A stretch of DNA of 32,757 nucleotides, taken from positions 18,728 to 51,484 of the forward strand of contig NZ_CAKXZS010000046.1 in NCBI RefSeq assembly GCF_935822925.1. The letters run 5' to 3'. The notes beneath the pieces are model-generated. The model made no database searches. It saw only the letters and a program-made list of their open reading frames with translations, and was not told where the DNA came from. Source of the DNA: Mesorhizobium ventifaucium. GTDB lineage: Bacteria > Pseudomonadota > Alphaproteobacteria > Rhizobiales > Rhizobiaceae. Numbering within the stretch: position 1 is the stretch's first letter; each line of letters starts with the position of its first letter. Below, one piece after another: positions 16,680-23,513 of the stretch. The position numbers and the translations under genes are program-made.

Positions 16680-17144
16680 ATGAGAACCGCATTCGACTTT
16701 TCCCCGCTCTATCGGTCGAGCATCGGTTTCGACCGCATCTTCAACCTGCTGGAAAATGCGCCTCAGGCAGTCGAAACCTGGCCGCCTTATGACATCGAGC
16801 GAAGCGACGAGAACACCTATCGCGTGAGGATCGCCGTCGCCGGCTTTTCCGAGAACGATCTCGACATCAGCCACGAACCGAACCTTCTCATCGTCTCGGG
16901 AGAGCGCAAGGAACAGGACGAGGTGGAATATCTCCATCGCGGCCTTCCGGTGCGACCGTTCACACGGCGCTTCGAGCTTGCCGATCACATGACGGTCACC
17001 AGCGCCTCGCTCAACAACGGCCTGCTGACGATCGACCTCGTGCGCCAAGTGCCCGAAGAGATGAAGCCGCGTCGCATCACGATCGCCAAGCAAGACGGCG
17101 CGCGCAAGGCCGGACAGGTCGAGAAGCCGAAGCAGGCCGCCTGA
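16680..17144 (+). CDS. hsp20: Small heat-shock protein, Hsp20/IbpA type
   Basis: The 154-residue protein is a class A rhizobial small heat-shock protein, an ATP-independent holdase. The N-terminus RTAFDFSPLYRSSIGFDRIF is typical of IbpA. The alpha-crystallin domain runs about 35-140, from PPYDIERSDENTYRVRIAVA to LNNGLLTIDLVRQVP, with FTRRFELADHM inside. ATG at 16680 is 6 nt after the thermometer-masked GGAGGAT. The earlier in-frame start at 16596 lies in the leader and is rejected. The second hsp20 gene follows by 58 bp. Confidence 0.95.
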   Translation: MRTAFDFSPLYRSSIGFDRIFNLLENAPQAVETWPPYDIERSDENTYRVRIAVAGFSENDLDISHEPNLLIVSGERKEQDEVEYLHRGLPVRPFTRRFELADHMTVTSASLNNGLLTIDLVRQVPEEMKPRRITIAKQDGARKAGQVEKPKQAA

Positions 17145-17202
17145 GCGAAGGCGATCTCTGGCGTTCGCCTTTGACACAACCAGTCGAGAAAGGAGAACAG
17201 CA

Positions 17203-17739
17203 ATGGCTATTCGTGATCTGATTCCCTGGGGCCGGGAGAACAGTCCGGTTCCCAGCTTTTATCGTAACGAGGACCGGGACCCGTTCATGGCGTTGCATCG
17301 CGAGATGAACCGCATGATCGACGACGCGTTCCGCGGTTTCGAAACGCGCATGCCGTCGCTCAGCGGGTTCTCGTCGGCGCGCGGCAACTGGCCGAGCGTT
17401 GAAATCTCCGACGGCGAGAAGGAAATCCGCGTGACCGCGGAAATCCCCGGCATGGACGAGAAGGATATCGAGGTGCTGCTCGACGACGGCGTGCTGACGC
17501 TGCGCGGCGAGAAACGCTCCGAGACCGAGGACAAGGACAGGCACTTCTCCGAGCGGTTCTATGGCCGCTTCGAGCGCCGCATCCCGCTCGGCTACGAGGT
17601 CGAGGAGGACAAGGTGAACGCAGCCTTCCATAACGGCGTGCTCACCGTGACGCTGCCCAAGACCCAGCGCGCGCAGACGAAGGCCAAGCGCATCGCCATC
17701 GGTGGCAGCAAGGTCAGTTCTGGCGGGAGCAAGCACTGA
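17203..17739 (+). CDS. hsp20: Small heat-shock protein, Hsp20 family (second)
   Basis: The 178-residue protein is a second, more distant Hsp20. Its N-terminus is charged (AIRDLIPWGRENSPVPSFYR), followed by an amphipathic helix and an alpha-crystallin domain at about 65-168 (WPSVEISDGEKEIRVTAEIP, then GVLTLRGEKR and FHNGVLTVTLPKT). The tail is basic and serine-rich. ATG at 17203 has AAAGGAGAA upstream. No thermometer-like structure is seen before it, so it probably depends on the promoter of the first hsp20. Confidence 0.95.
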   Translation: MAIRDLIPWGRENSPVPSFYRNEDRDPFMALHREMNRMIDDAFRGFETRMPSLSGFSSARGNWPSVEISDGEKEIRVTAEIPGMDEKDIEVLLDDGVLTLRGEKRSETEDKDRHFSERFYGRFERRIPLGYEVEEDKVNAAFHNGVLTVTLPKTQRAQTKAKRIAIGGSKVSSGGSKH

Positions 17740-17747
17740 CGACATCG

Positions 17748-17774
17748 GCAGCCGGACGCGCAAGCGCCGGCTGC
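17748..17774. terminator. Hairpin between converging genes
   Basis: GCAGCCGG pairs perfectly with CCGGCTGC around an 11-nt loop, 9 bp after the hsp20 stop. It may end transcription from both sides, though neither side has a clear T-run. A separate perfect dyad, TTGCAAGCTTGCAA, lies at 17807-17820. Confidence 0.5.
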
Positions 17775-17869
17775 GCTCATTCGGTGGATACGCCACCAGT
17801 TCCTGCTTGCAAGCTTGCAACTAGCCGCCCGCGGCCGCCCGATGCCTGGAAGGGCAAGTCCAACCAGCA

Positions 17870-18274
17870 TCAACTTCCGGCGGCGGGCTTGGCTTTGACG
17901 TTCTTCAGCGCGGTCAACAGATAGTCCTGCATCGTCGCCTGAAGGTTTGTCGTGGCGGTGCGCACTGCCGCCATCGCGTCCTTCACCGCCGCTTCGTCGA
18001 AGGGCGAAACCTGCTGCGCCGCCGCCAGATTGGCCCGCGCCATGCGCAGCTCGCGCAGTGCCGCCAAGGTGCGCGGACGGTTTGCGCGGCGGATGCTGCG
18101 GAACTCCTTCCTCACCTCGGGCGAGTAGGCGCCGGCGATCTCGGTGATCAGCCCACCCGCCGCCGATCCTTGGCGCAAGCCATGAGCCGCATAGCCGAGC
18201 AGGAAGAAGTTGCCGGCAAGCGAAAGGCCGAGCAGCACCAGCGTCGCCGTCCATAACAGGGAACGCCTCGTCAA
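17870..18274 (-). CDS. Periplasmic Spy/CnrX-like (Metal_resist) protein
   Basis: The 134-residue protein has one N-terminal membrane anchor (LLWTATLVLLGLSLAGNFFL), followed by a helical periplasmic part with YSPEVRKEFRSIRRANRPRT and a helical hairpin, as in the heavy-metal sensor/resistance family PF13801. That family includes CnrX, which senses metals and controls an ECF sigma factor through a membrane anti-sigma. Its position after an ECF sigma and an anti-sigma-like gene (overlap ATGA at 18271-18274) fits a sensor role. No clear metal ligands such as paired His or Met are visible, so the signal is unknown. Confidence 0.75.
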   Translation of the reverse strand: MTRRSLLWTATLVLLGLSLAGNFFLLGYAAHGLRQGSAAGGLITEIAGAYSPEVRKEFRSIRRANRPRTLAALRELRMARANLAAAQQVSPFDEAAVKDAMAAVRTATTNLQATMQDYLLTALKNVKAKPAAGS

Positions 18275-18762
18275 AGCGAATCCTCCCCAGCTGCCGGATC
18301 GGCGGCAATGCCGGACATACCATCGCCAGACAGGCCATTGTCGGACAGGCCATTGTCAGGCAGCCGCGCGCCGGAAGCCAGCGCCAGAAGCTCCGAATCC
18401 GGCAGATCGTCCTGCAGCCGCGCCACCTGGTAGCCTGCCAGCGTCATGGCTACAAGCATGGCCGCAGCGCAAGCCGCCAGTCCGGCCGGCTCAAGCAAGA
18501 ACCTCGGCAGGAATGACGACCACGTTGACCTCCGGCTGGCATCGATGCGGGCCAGCACCTTGCGTGTCAGCGCCTCTTCGTCGCTGGCCATCAGCGCCGC
18601 CTCGAGCACGAGGCGATCGAGCGCGCGATCCGGATCGTCTTGCGGCGATCGGTCCGTTTCGCCCGTGACAAAGGCCCGTGCTTCTTGCCGGAAGGGAGCC
18701 GGCCAGGCGTCGACATCGTCGCCGAAGCGACGCTTGTTTCGTTCGAACTCGTCCCGTGTCAT
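18271..18762 (-). CDS. Anti-sigma-like single-span membrane protein
   Basis: The 163-residue protein has a cytoplasmic N-terminal helical part (about 1-90, including TRDEFERNKRRFGDDVDAWP), one membrane segment (AGLAACAAAMLVAMTLAGYQ, about 93-112) and a periplasmic tail. That layout fits anti-sigma factors that hold ECF sigma factors. The tail contains 5-residue repeats (DNGLS twice, then GDGMS) from 15-bp tandem DNA units. It overlaps both the sigma gene (18759-18762) and the Spy/CnrX-like gene (18271-18274) by ATGA. Assignment as an anti-sigma rests on topology and context, since no zinc-binding motif is present. Confidence 0.65.
   Translation of the reverse strand: MTRDEFERNKRRFGDDVDAWPAPFRQEARAFVTGETDRSPQDDPDRALDRLVLEAALMASDEEALTRKVLARIDASRRSTWSSFLPRFLLEPAGLAACAAAMLVAMTLAGYQVARLQDDLPDSELLALASGARLPDNGLSDNGLSGDGMSGIAADPAAGEDSL
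18314..18358. repeat. 15-bp tandem units in the anti-sigma-like gene
   Basis: GACAGGCCATTGTCG, the same with a final A, and the diverged GACATACCATCGCCA lie in direct tandem. They encode DNGLS, DNGLS and GDGMS. Confidence 0.85.
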
Positions 18763-19370
18763 GAGGACTTCCTTTCCAGGCCTTCTGCCGCCATTGCCAA
18801 ATGATCCCGCAAATGGTCCCTTAGCGCCCGTCGCCCGCGGACCAGCAATTGCTCCGCCGAGCCGGCGCTGCCGCCCATCACCTCGGCGATGGCCGCAATA
18901 TCGAGATCGCCGACGGCGCGCAGCAGCACGGCCATGCGCTGCCGCTCCGGCAGGCGCGACAGGCCGTCGCGGACGATCGCAAGCTCCTGTCGCGCGGCGG
19001 TCGTCGCTTCGGCACCCGGCTCTTGCGAGGCAACCTCATCCCGGACGTCGTCGAGCCCGATGAAGGTCCGCAGCGCCCGGCGCCGGCGCTGGTCGATGCA
19101 GCGATTGGCGGTGATCCTGTACAGCCACGTCGAGGCGCGTCCCCTGGCGGGGTCGAACCGTGCGGCCTGTTTCCAGATGGTCACGAACACCTCCTGCACC
19201 ACATCCTCGGCGTCGCCGGCATTGCCGAGATAGCGCGCCGCAAACACCCGCAAGCCGCGGCCATGGCGGGCGATGAGCTCAGACAGCGCGCCCTGGTTGC
19301 CCGCCGCCACCCGTGCCAGCAGTTCGTAGTCCTCACGGGGCTTCTCATGCTGCACGGCGGCGGGCACCAA
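18759..19370 (-). CDS. ECF-family RNA polymerase sigma factor
   Basis: The 203-residue protein is a two-domain ECF sigma factor. Region 2 is ARHGRGLRVFAARYLGNAGD, then EDVVQEVFVTIWKQA and STWLYRITANRCIDQRRRR. Region 4 is RLPERQRMAVLLRAVGDLDI, then AAIAEVMGGSAGSAEQLLVR. It directs transcription of a stress regulon and is probably held by the downstream membrane protein. The frame runs to 19670 but overlaps the upstream gene. I choose TTG at 19370, with AGGAG 9 nt before it; GTG at 19367 or 19352 is also possible. It starts 19 bp after the upstream secreted-protein gene. Confidence 0.88.
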   Translation of the reverse strand: MVPAAVQHEKPREDYELLARVAAGNQGALSELIARHGRGLRVFAARYLGNAGDAEDVVQEVFVTIWKQAARFDPARGRASTWLYRITANRCIDQRRRRALRTFIGLDDVRDEVASQEPGAEATTAARQELAIVRDGLSRLPERQRMAVLLRAVGDLDIAAIAEVMGGSAGSAEQLLVRGRRALRDHLRDHLAMAAEGLERKSS

Positions 19371-19389
19371 CTGGCGAGGCTCCTGAACG

Positions 19390-19773
19390 TCAACGGCGCC
19401 AGCGCCGGGACCCGAAAACCGTGTTGCCGTCCGGGCCGGTGAAGCTGCCGGCCAAGCGGCCACGGAACGGCCCACGCGCCGACACCCGCTTGCCGGAGAA
19501 GGACTGCCCGTCCGGCCCGGTGCCAGAGTAGCTTCTGGCGCAGCGGTCAACAACGCCCGCCACGCATTTGGAACTCGACGTATAGCTGCCGCCATTGGGG
19601 CCGGTGCGCGTGGTCGAGCCGGTATAGACGCCGCCCTCCCGGCTGACACTGCGGCTGATCTCGCCGCCATGCACTGTCGGCCGTTGCCATTCCTCGGCGG
19701 CGGCCGGCACGGCAGCCGCCGCGACGAGCATCGCGCCGAGGCAAAACAGATGAACCTTCGCTGAAGAAAGCAT
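19390..19773 (-). CDS. Small secreted protein with TGPDG repeats
   Basis: The 127-residue protein has a clear signal peptide (KVHLFCLGAMLVAAAAVPAAAEE). The mature part repeats a short unit: RTGPNGGSYTS, GTGPDGQSFSG and FTGPDGNTVFG, each Thr/Gly/Pro/Asp/Gly with an aromatic next. Two cysteines (KCVAGVVDRC) may form a disulfide. I do not know its function. ATG at 19773 has AAGGAGT. As the gene before the sigma factor, it could be a target of that factor or part of the envelope signal. Confidence 0.75.
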   Translation of the reverse strand: MLSSAKVHLFCLGAMLVAAAAVPAAAEEWQRPTVHGGEISRSVSREGGVYTGSTTRTGPNGGSYTSSSKCVAGVVDRCARSYSGTGPDGQSFSGKRVSARGPFRGRLAGSFTGPDGNTVFGSRRWRR

Positions 19774-19842
19774 TTTTTACTCCTTGATTATGTTGGAAAA
19801 AGACTGGATCTATCTAGTTGAGCAAGGAACGTGATGAGATCG

Positions 19843-20307
19843 TCAGCCGGCGCGATCGGCAAAGAGCTTGCGAACGGCGGCGATCTCGTCCGCCGAGAGC
19901 GTGCCGTCGCCATTGCGGTCGGCGAGGTCGAACAGCGGCATGCGGTTGCGGAACTCGTCCTCCGAGACCTTGCCGTCGCCGTTCGTGTCCATGCGCCGCC
20001 AGCGGTTGCCGAGCCTGGCTTGCGCGGCGTCGGCGCGGTCCATAATGGCGTCGCGGGCGCCTTCGATCTCCTTCTCCTCGATGACGCCGTCGTCATTGCG
20101 ATCGAGCTTCGTGAACATGCGCTCGCGCGCCGCAAGCATCTCGTCCTTTGAAATCGCGCCGTCACCATTGGTGTCGACCCGTTGCAGGATGCGCCTGCCC
20201 TGCATGTCCTTTCCCGGAATGTCCTTTCCCGAAACGTCTTGCCCGTGCGCGGCGGAAAGCGGTACGAGCCCCAGAAGCAGGGCCGCAAAGAGTGCTGAAC
20301 GTTGCAT
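19843..20307 (-). CDS. Secreted EF-hand calcium-binding protein
   Basis: The 154-residue protein has a signal peptide (QRSALFAALLLGLVPLSAAHG) and four EF-hand loops: DTNGDGAISKDE (45-56), DRNDDGVIEEKE (69-80), DTNGDGKVSEDE (107-118) and DRNGDGTLSADE (130-141). All keep Asp at positions 1, 3 and 5 (Asn at 3 in some) and Glu at 12, so calcium binding in the periplasm is likely. The ATG at 20307 has AAAGGA. A 15-bp duplication near the signal end encodes GKDIPGKDMQ. It is 69 bp before the next gene and may be part of the sigma operon. Confidence 0.9.
   Translation of the reverse strand: MQRSALFAALLLGLVPLSAAHGQDVSGKDIPGKDMQGRRILQRVDTNGDGAISKDEMLAARERMFTKLDRNDDGVIEEKEIEGARDAIMDRADAAQARLGNRWRRMDTNGDGKVSEDEFRNRMPLFDLADRNGDGTLSADEIAAVRKLFADRAG
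20204..20233. repeat. 15-bp tandem duplication in the EF-hand gene
   Basis: ATGTCCTTTCCCGGA and ATGTCCTTTCCCGAA lie in tandem, with a diverged third unit after them. They encode the linker between the signal peptide and the first EF-hand. Confidence 0.9.
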
Positions 20308-20438
20308 GGTGATGGTCCTTTCGCGGTCATTGGTCGCAAGCGGCGACTGCTGACTAATACGCAGGAGGGACGCTTCCCCTACGCTTGCCGGCGAAAAATT
20401 CTCACCGGCTGCTGCGGATCGGGCTGCAACTCGATCGG

Positions 20439-20466
20439 GCCCGCGCTCTCCGCCAGAGGCGCGGGC
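20439..20466 (+). terminator. Terminator-like hairpin in the intergenic region
   Basis: GCCCGCGC and GCGCGGGC pair perfectly, with an inner TCT/AGA pair, and are followed by TTCATTTGTT on the plus strand. No plus-strand gene precedes it. Confidence 0.45.
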
Positions 20467-20474
20467 TTCATTTG

Positions 20475-20612
20475 TTCGGCCGATGCGCCTGACGGCGCGA
20501 AGGCCGAATATTGAATATCTACGGAGCATTGAGTAGCAGCGTCGCTACCGTGGCGTTCCTGGCATCCAGGCAACGGAGCCCGCCATCCCTTGGGTTGGCG
20601 GGCTTTCGTTTC
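20475..20612 (+). ncRNA. Candidate structured small RNA
   Basis: This is the main content of the 404-bp gap 20308-20711, where no protein gene is seen. In order it holds a hairpin TTCGGCC/GGCCGAA with inner GCGCC/GGCGC (20475-20508), a small hairpin GTAGC/GCTAC, a CCTGG/CCAGG hairpin and a terminator at 20577-20611. Both adjacent genes read minus, so a plus-strand transcript with a terminator needs another explanation, such as a small RNA. No known Rfam family is recognised and no promoter is certain. Confidence 0.35.
20577..20611 (+). terminator. Rho-independent terminator, plus strand
   Basis: AGCCCGCC and GGCGGGCT form an 8-bp stem, extended by one A-T pair, and are followed by TTCGTTT. 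This is the usual rhizobial terminator form. Confidence 0.65.
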
Positions 20613-20711
20613 AATTGTCGAACTTTATCGGCCTGTCGGAGCCGAGCGAAAAGTCCTCGCCATCCGCTTCTTGTCGCCTGTTACAACAGCGGGCGGACCC
20701 AGCCACCCGTC

Positions 20712-21602
20712 TCAGATCGCCTCGCGCTCCCGTTCCGGCGTGGCGACCAGCAAGGCCGCGGCGGCGTTGGCGGCAGCAAGTGCGGCCTCGACCTGATGCC
20801 CGCGGGCAAGGCCTGCCGCGAACGCGCCGACGAACTCGTCGCCGGCGCCATGGGTGCTGACCACCTTCACCGGAATGGCCGCCATTGCAAATGCCTCACC
20901 GTCGCGGTCGCAATAGGCAACGCCCTCCCCGCCGGCCGTGACGATCGCGGCCGGGTAGAAATCGGCCAGCATGCGTGCCGCCTTGGCAGCACCTTCGAGC
21001 GTATCGACGACCGGAACGCCGGCCAGAAATTCCGCCTCGATGGCGTTGACGATGACGATGTCGGTGAGTGCTATCAATTCGCCGGACAGTTTGCGGGCGG
21101 GAGCCGCATTGAGCACGAGGCGGCCGCCATGCGCCTTCACCGCCCGCGCTGCGGCAATATTGGCGGCTTCCGGCACCTCGTTCTGCAGCAGCAGCACCGC
21201 CGTTTTCGCAACCATTTCGGTCGCGGCGGCGATGTCCTTCTCACCCAAGGTGAGATTGCTGCCCGAGACGATCACCGCGCCATAATCGCCGTCGTCGTCG
21301 AAGATCGCCACGCTCATGCCCGAGCCGGCGCCAGGCGCGACCCGCACAAAGCGGCTGTCGACGCCGCAGCGCGCGAGATTGTCGACAAGCGCGCGGCCGA
21401 AATCGTCATCGCCGACGGCGCCAATCATTGCCGAGCGCACGCCGGCCCGCGCCGCTGAGACCGCCTGGTTGCCGCCCTTGCCGCCGCATTTCGGCTGCCA
21501 GGCACGACCGGTCACGGTTTCGCCCTTGCGCGGGCGATCGGGCGCTTCGACCATGATGTCGTAATGCAGGCTGCCAAACACGGTTACCAGCGGCGCCGTC
21601 AT
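20712..21602 (-). CDS. PfkB-family sugar kinase, ribokinase-like
   Basis: The 296-residue protein is a PfkB/ribokinase-family kinase that phosphorylates a sugar with ATP in the cytoplasm. It has the first PfkB signature CGGKGGNQAVSAARAG (39-54), NAIEAEF with the NxxE pattern (Asn186, Glu189) and the second signature THGAGDEFVGAFAAGLARG with catalytic Asp255. The usual Asp before the Thr of the second signature is Ser here. ATG at 21602 begins MTAPLVTVFGSLHYD; the longer reading to 21644 runs through a tandem repeat. It is the last gene of the sugar operon and likely acts on the product of the isomerase. Confidence 0.9.
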   Translation of the reverse strand: MTAPLVTVFGSLHYDIMVEAPDRPRKGETVTGRAWQPKCGGKGGNQAVSAARAGVRSAMIGAVGDDDFGRALVDNLARCGVDSRFVRVAPGAGSGMSVAIFDDDGDYGAVIVSGSNLTLGEKDIAAATEMVAKTAVLLLQNEVPEAANIAAARAVKAHGGRLVLNAAPARKLSGELIALTDIVIVNAIEAEFLAGVPVVDTLEGAAKAARMLADFYPAAIVTAGGEGVAYCDRDGEAFAMAAIPVKVVSTHGAGDEFVGAFAAGLARGHQVEAALAAANAAAALLVATPEREREAI

Positions 21603-21604
21603 GT

Positions 21605-21653
21605 GCCCCAATCTTTCATGAGCCCCAGTCTTCATGAGCCCCAATCTTCATGA
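21605..21653. repeat. Three 16-17-bp tandem repeats at the rpiR-pfkB junction
   Basis: GCCCCAATCTTTCATGA, GCCCCAGTCTTCATGA and GCCCCAATCTTCATGA lie in tandem. On the minus strand each unit offers a TCATGA, so the rpiR stop (21648-21650) and its ATG overlap are copied twice. The array now separates the two genes. Confidence 0.9.
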
Positions 21654-22523
21654 GCCCTTGTCCCGCCGTTTCGACGTCACCGCCGACATCGTGCGGCCGA
21701 GATTGCGCTCCGCCGCCTGGTAATCGCGCTGCGCCACCGCCACGAACAGCGCATCGAGAATATTGAGCTGGGCGATGCGCGCCGCCGCGTTCTCGCCCAT
21801 CAGCGGCGAGCCCTGCGCGGTCGAGCACAGCACGATGTCGGCGACGGCGGCCAGCGGCGAGTTGTCGTAATTGGTGATGGCCAGCGTCCGCGCGCCGCTC
21901 TTGCGGGCGAGATGGATGGCATCGATGACGGCGCTGGTGTTGCCGGAATGCGAAAAGCCGACGGCGATGTCGTCGGCGCCGAGCAGCGAGGCCGACATCA
22001 GCATCATGTGCGAATCGTCGTAGACCGATGCGCGGATGCCGATGCGCAGGAATTTGTGCGAGACGTCGCGCGCGATCTGCGCCGAGCCGCCGACGCCATA
22101 GAAATCGCGGTTCCTGGCGCGGTACAAAAGATCGGCGGCGCGGTCGAAATCGTCCATGTCGAGGATGGCCAGCGTCTCCTCCAGCGCCTGGATCGAGGTG
22201 CGGAACACTTTTTGGACGATCTCGGCCGAACTGTCGTCGGCCGACAGCTCCTGGTGCATTTCTGCGGTCGGCAGACGGCTGTATTCATAGACCGCGGTAC
22301 GGAAGTCGCGATAGCCGGAAAATCCCAGTTTCTTGGCGATTTTCACCACCATCGCCTCCGACACGCCGGCCTCCTCGGCGATCTGCTTGAGCGGAATGGT
22401 CTCGTCGAAGCCGCGCCGTCCGAAGACGGTCTCCACCACCTTCGCCTCGAGCGGCGTCAAATGCGGCATCATCATGCGGATGCGCGGTCCTACTGCTTTC
22501 AGATCCAGGCTGGTCAAGGTCAT
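21648..22523 (-). CDS. RpiR-family transcription regulator with SIS domain
   Basis: The 291-residue regulator has an N-terminal helix-turn-helix (about 20-85: LKQIAEEAGVSEAMVVKIAK) and a C-terminal SIS sugar-phosphate domain (about 120-265: YGVGGSAQIARDVSHKFLRI, then FSHSGNTSAVIDAI). SIS domains of RpiR proteins sense phosphosugars, here probably the product of the isomerase or kinase in the same operon. ATG at 22523 overlaps the permease stop by ATGA (22520-22523). A likely operator is the inverted repeat before the first gene, at 27208-27239. Confidence 0.93.
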   Translation of the reverse strand: MTLTSLDLKAVGPRIRMMMPHLTPLEAKVVETVFGRRGFDETIPLKQIAEEAGVSEAMVVKIAKKLGFSGYRDFRTAVYEYSRLPTAEMHQELSADDSSAEIVQKVFRTSIQALEETLAILDMDDFDRAADLLYRARNRDFYGVGGSAQIARDVSHKFLRIGIRASVYDDSHMMLMSASLLGADDIAVGFSHSGNTSAVIDAIHLARKSGARTLAITNYDNSPLAAVADIVLCSTAQGSPLMGENAAARIAQLNILDALFVAVAQRDYQAAERNLGRTMSAVTSKRRDKGS

Positions 22524-23497
22524 CCACGTCCCCTCGTCACGCGATCGATAAGCATCGCGGCGAGGATTATAAGGCCAGTTGCCAGAAGCTGATAGAAAGA
22601 CTGGACATTCATCAGCGTCAGGCCGTTGCGCATCGTGCCGAGGATGACGGCGCCCAGGATGGTGCCGACCACGCTGCCCTTGCCGCCCATCAGCGAGGCG
22701 CCGCCGATGGCCGCCGCAGCAATCGCATCGAGTTCCCAGAGATTGCCGAGAATAGGCTCGGCGGCACCCAGCCGGCCGATCAGGATCTGCGCGGCAAGGG
22801 CCGCCAGCAGGCCGGAGATCGCGTAGGCGGCGATCTTGGTGCGGGCGATCGGCACGCCGGCTATGTAGGCCGCCTCCTCATTGCCGCCGACAGCGAGCAG
22901 ATATTCGCCGAAAGGCGTCTTCTTGAGAATGATCCAGGCGATCAGCGCGACCACTGCCACGATGATGACCGCCAATGGCAATCCGAACAGCGAGCCGTTG
23001 AAGATAGCGCGGAAGCCGGCAGGCAGGCCGAGCACCGGATTGCCGCCGGTATAGATCAGCGCCAGCGCCCGGTAGGTGCTGAGCGTTCCCAGCGTGACGA
23101 TGAAAGGCTGCAGCCCGACATAGGCGACGAGCACGCCGTTGAGCAGGCCGCAGACGAGGCCGATGGCGAAGCCGGCGGCGATGGCCAGCGGAAACGGCAC
23201 GCCGGCAACCAGCATCGAGGCCGAGATGACCGCCGAAAGGGCTGCCGTCGGCCCGACCGACAGATCGATGCCGCCCGAGATGATCACCAGCGTCATGCCC
23301 AACGCCAGGCAGGCGTTAATGCTCGACTGCTGCAGGATGTTGATCAAATTGCGCTCGGCAAAGAAGCCCGGGACCAGCGCGCCGAAAACGGCGAGGATCA
23401 CGACCAGGCCGATCAGCGTGCCGGCATCGCGGAGGGAAAACCGGTGCAGGAATTCAGCCCTTGGGCGCGCTGCTCTGTGTTCGGTTACATCAGTCAT
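22520..23497 (-). CDS. Ribose-type ABC transporter, permease (second system)
   Basis: The 325-residue permease is RbsC-like, with many hydrophobic segments and the family block CLALGMTLVIISGGIDLSVG. Further blocks are YLLAVGGNEEAAYIAGVPIA and AIGGASLMGGKGSVVGTILG. ATG at 23497 (MTDVTEH) has AGGACGAG before it. A GTG at 23521 that overlaps the ATPase gene is possible but less likely. It pairs with the ATPase and binding protein upstream. Confidence 0.92.
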   Translation of the reverse strand: MTDVTEHRAARPRAEFLHRFSLRDAGTLIGLVVILAVFGALVPGFFAERNLINILQQSSINACLALGMTLVIISGGIDLSVGPTAALSAVISASMLVAGVPFPLAIAAGFAIGLVCGLLNGVLVAYVGLQPFIVTLGTLSTYRALALIYTGGNPVLGLPAGFRAIFNGSLFGLPLAVIIVAVVALIAWIILKKTPFGEYLLAVGGNEEAAYIAGVPIARTKIAAYAISGLLAALAAQILIGRLGAAEPILGNLWELDAIAAAAIGGASLMGGKGSVVGTILGAVILGTMRNGLTLMNVQSFYQLLATGLIILAAMLIDRVTRGRG

Positions 23498-23513
23498 CTG
23501 CTCGTCCTGTCCG

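Noticed and set aside
19371..19670. Long N-terminal extension of the ECF sigma factor
   Set aside because: It would overlap most of the secreted-protein gene and is Ala/Arg/Pro rich; a TTG with a good ribosome site at 19370 fits the family length.
20340..20400. ECF-type promoter (GGAAG and CGTAT words) before the EF-hand gene
   Set aside because: The spacing between the words, about 12 nt, is too short for the usual ECF promoter of about 16 nt.
20510..20600. A tRNA before the terminator at 20577
   Set aside because: No T-loop sequence, anticodon stem or acceptor pairing could be drawn; only small isolated hairpins are present.
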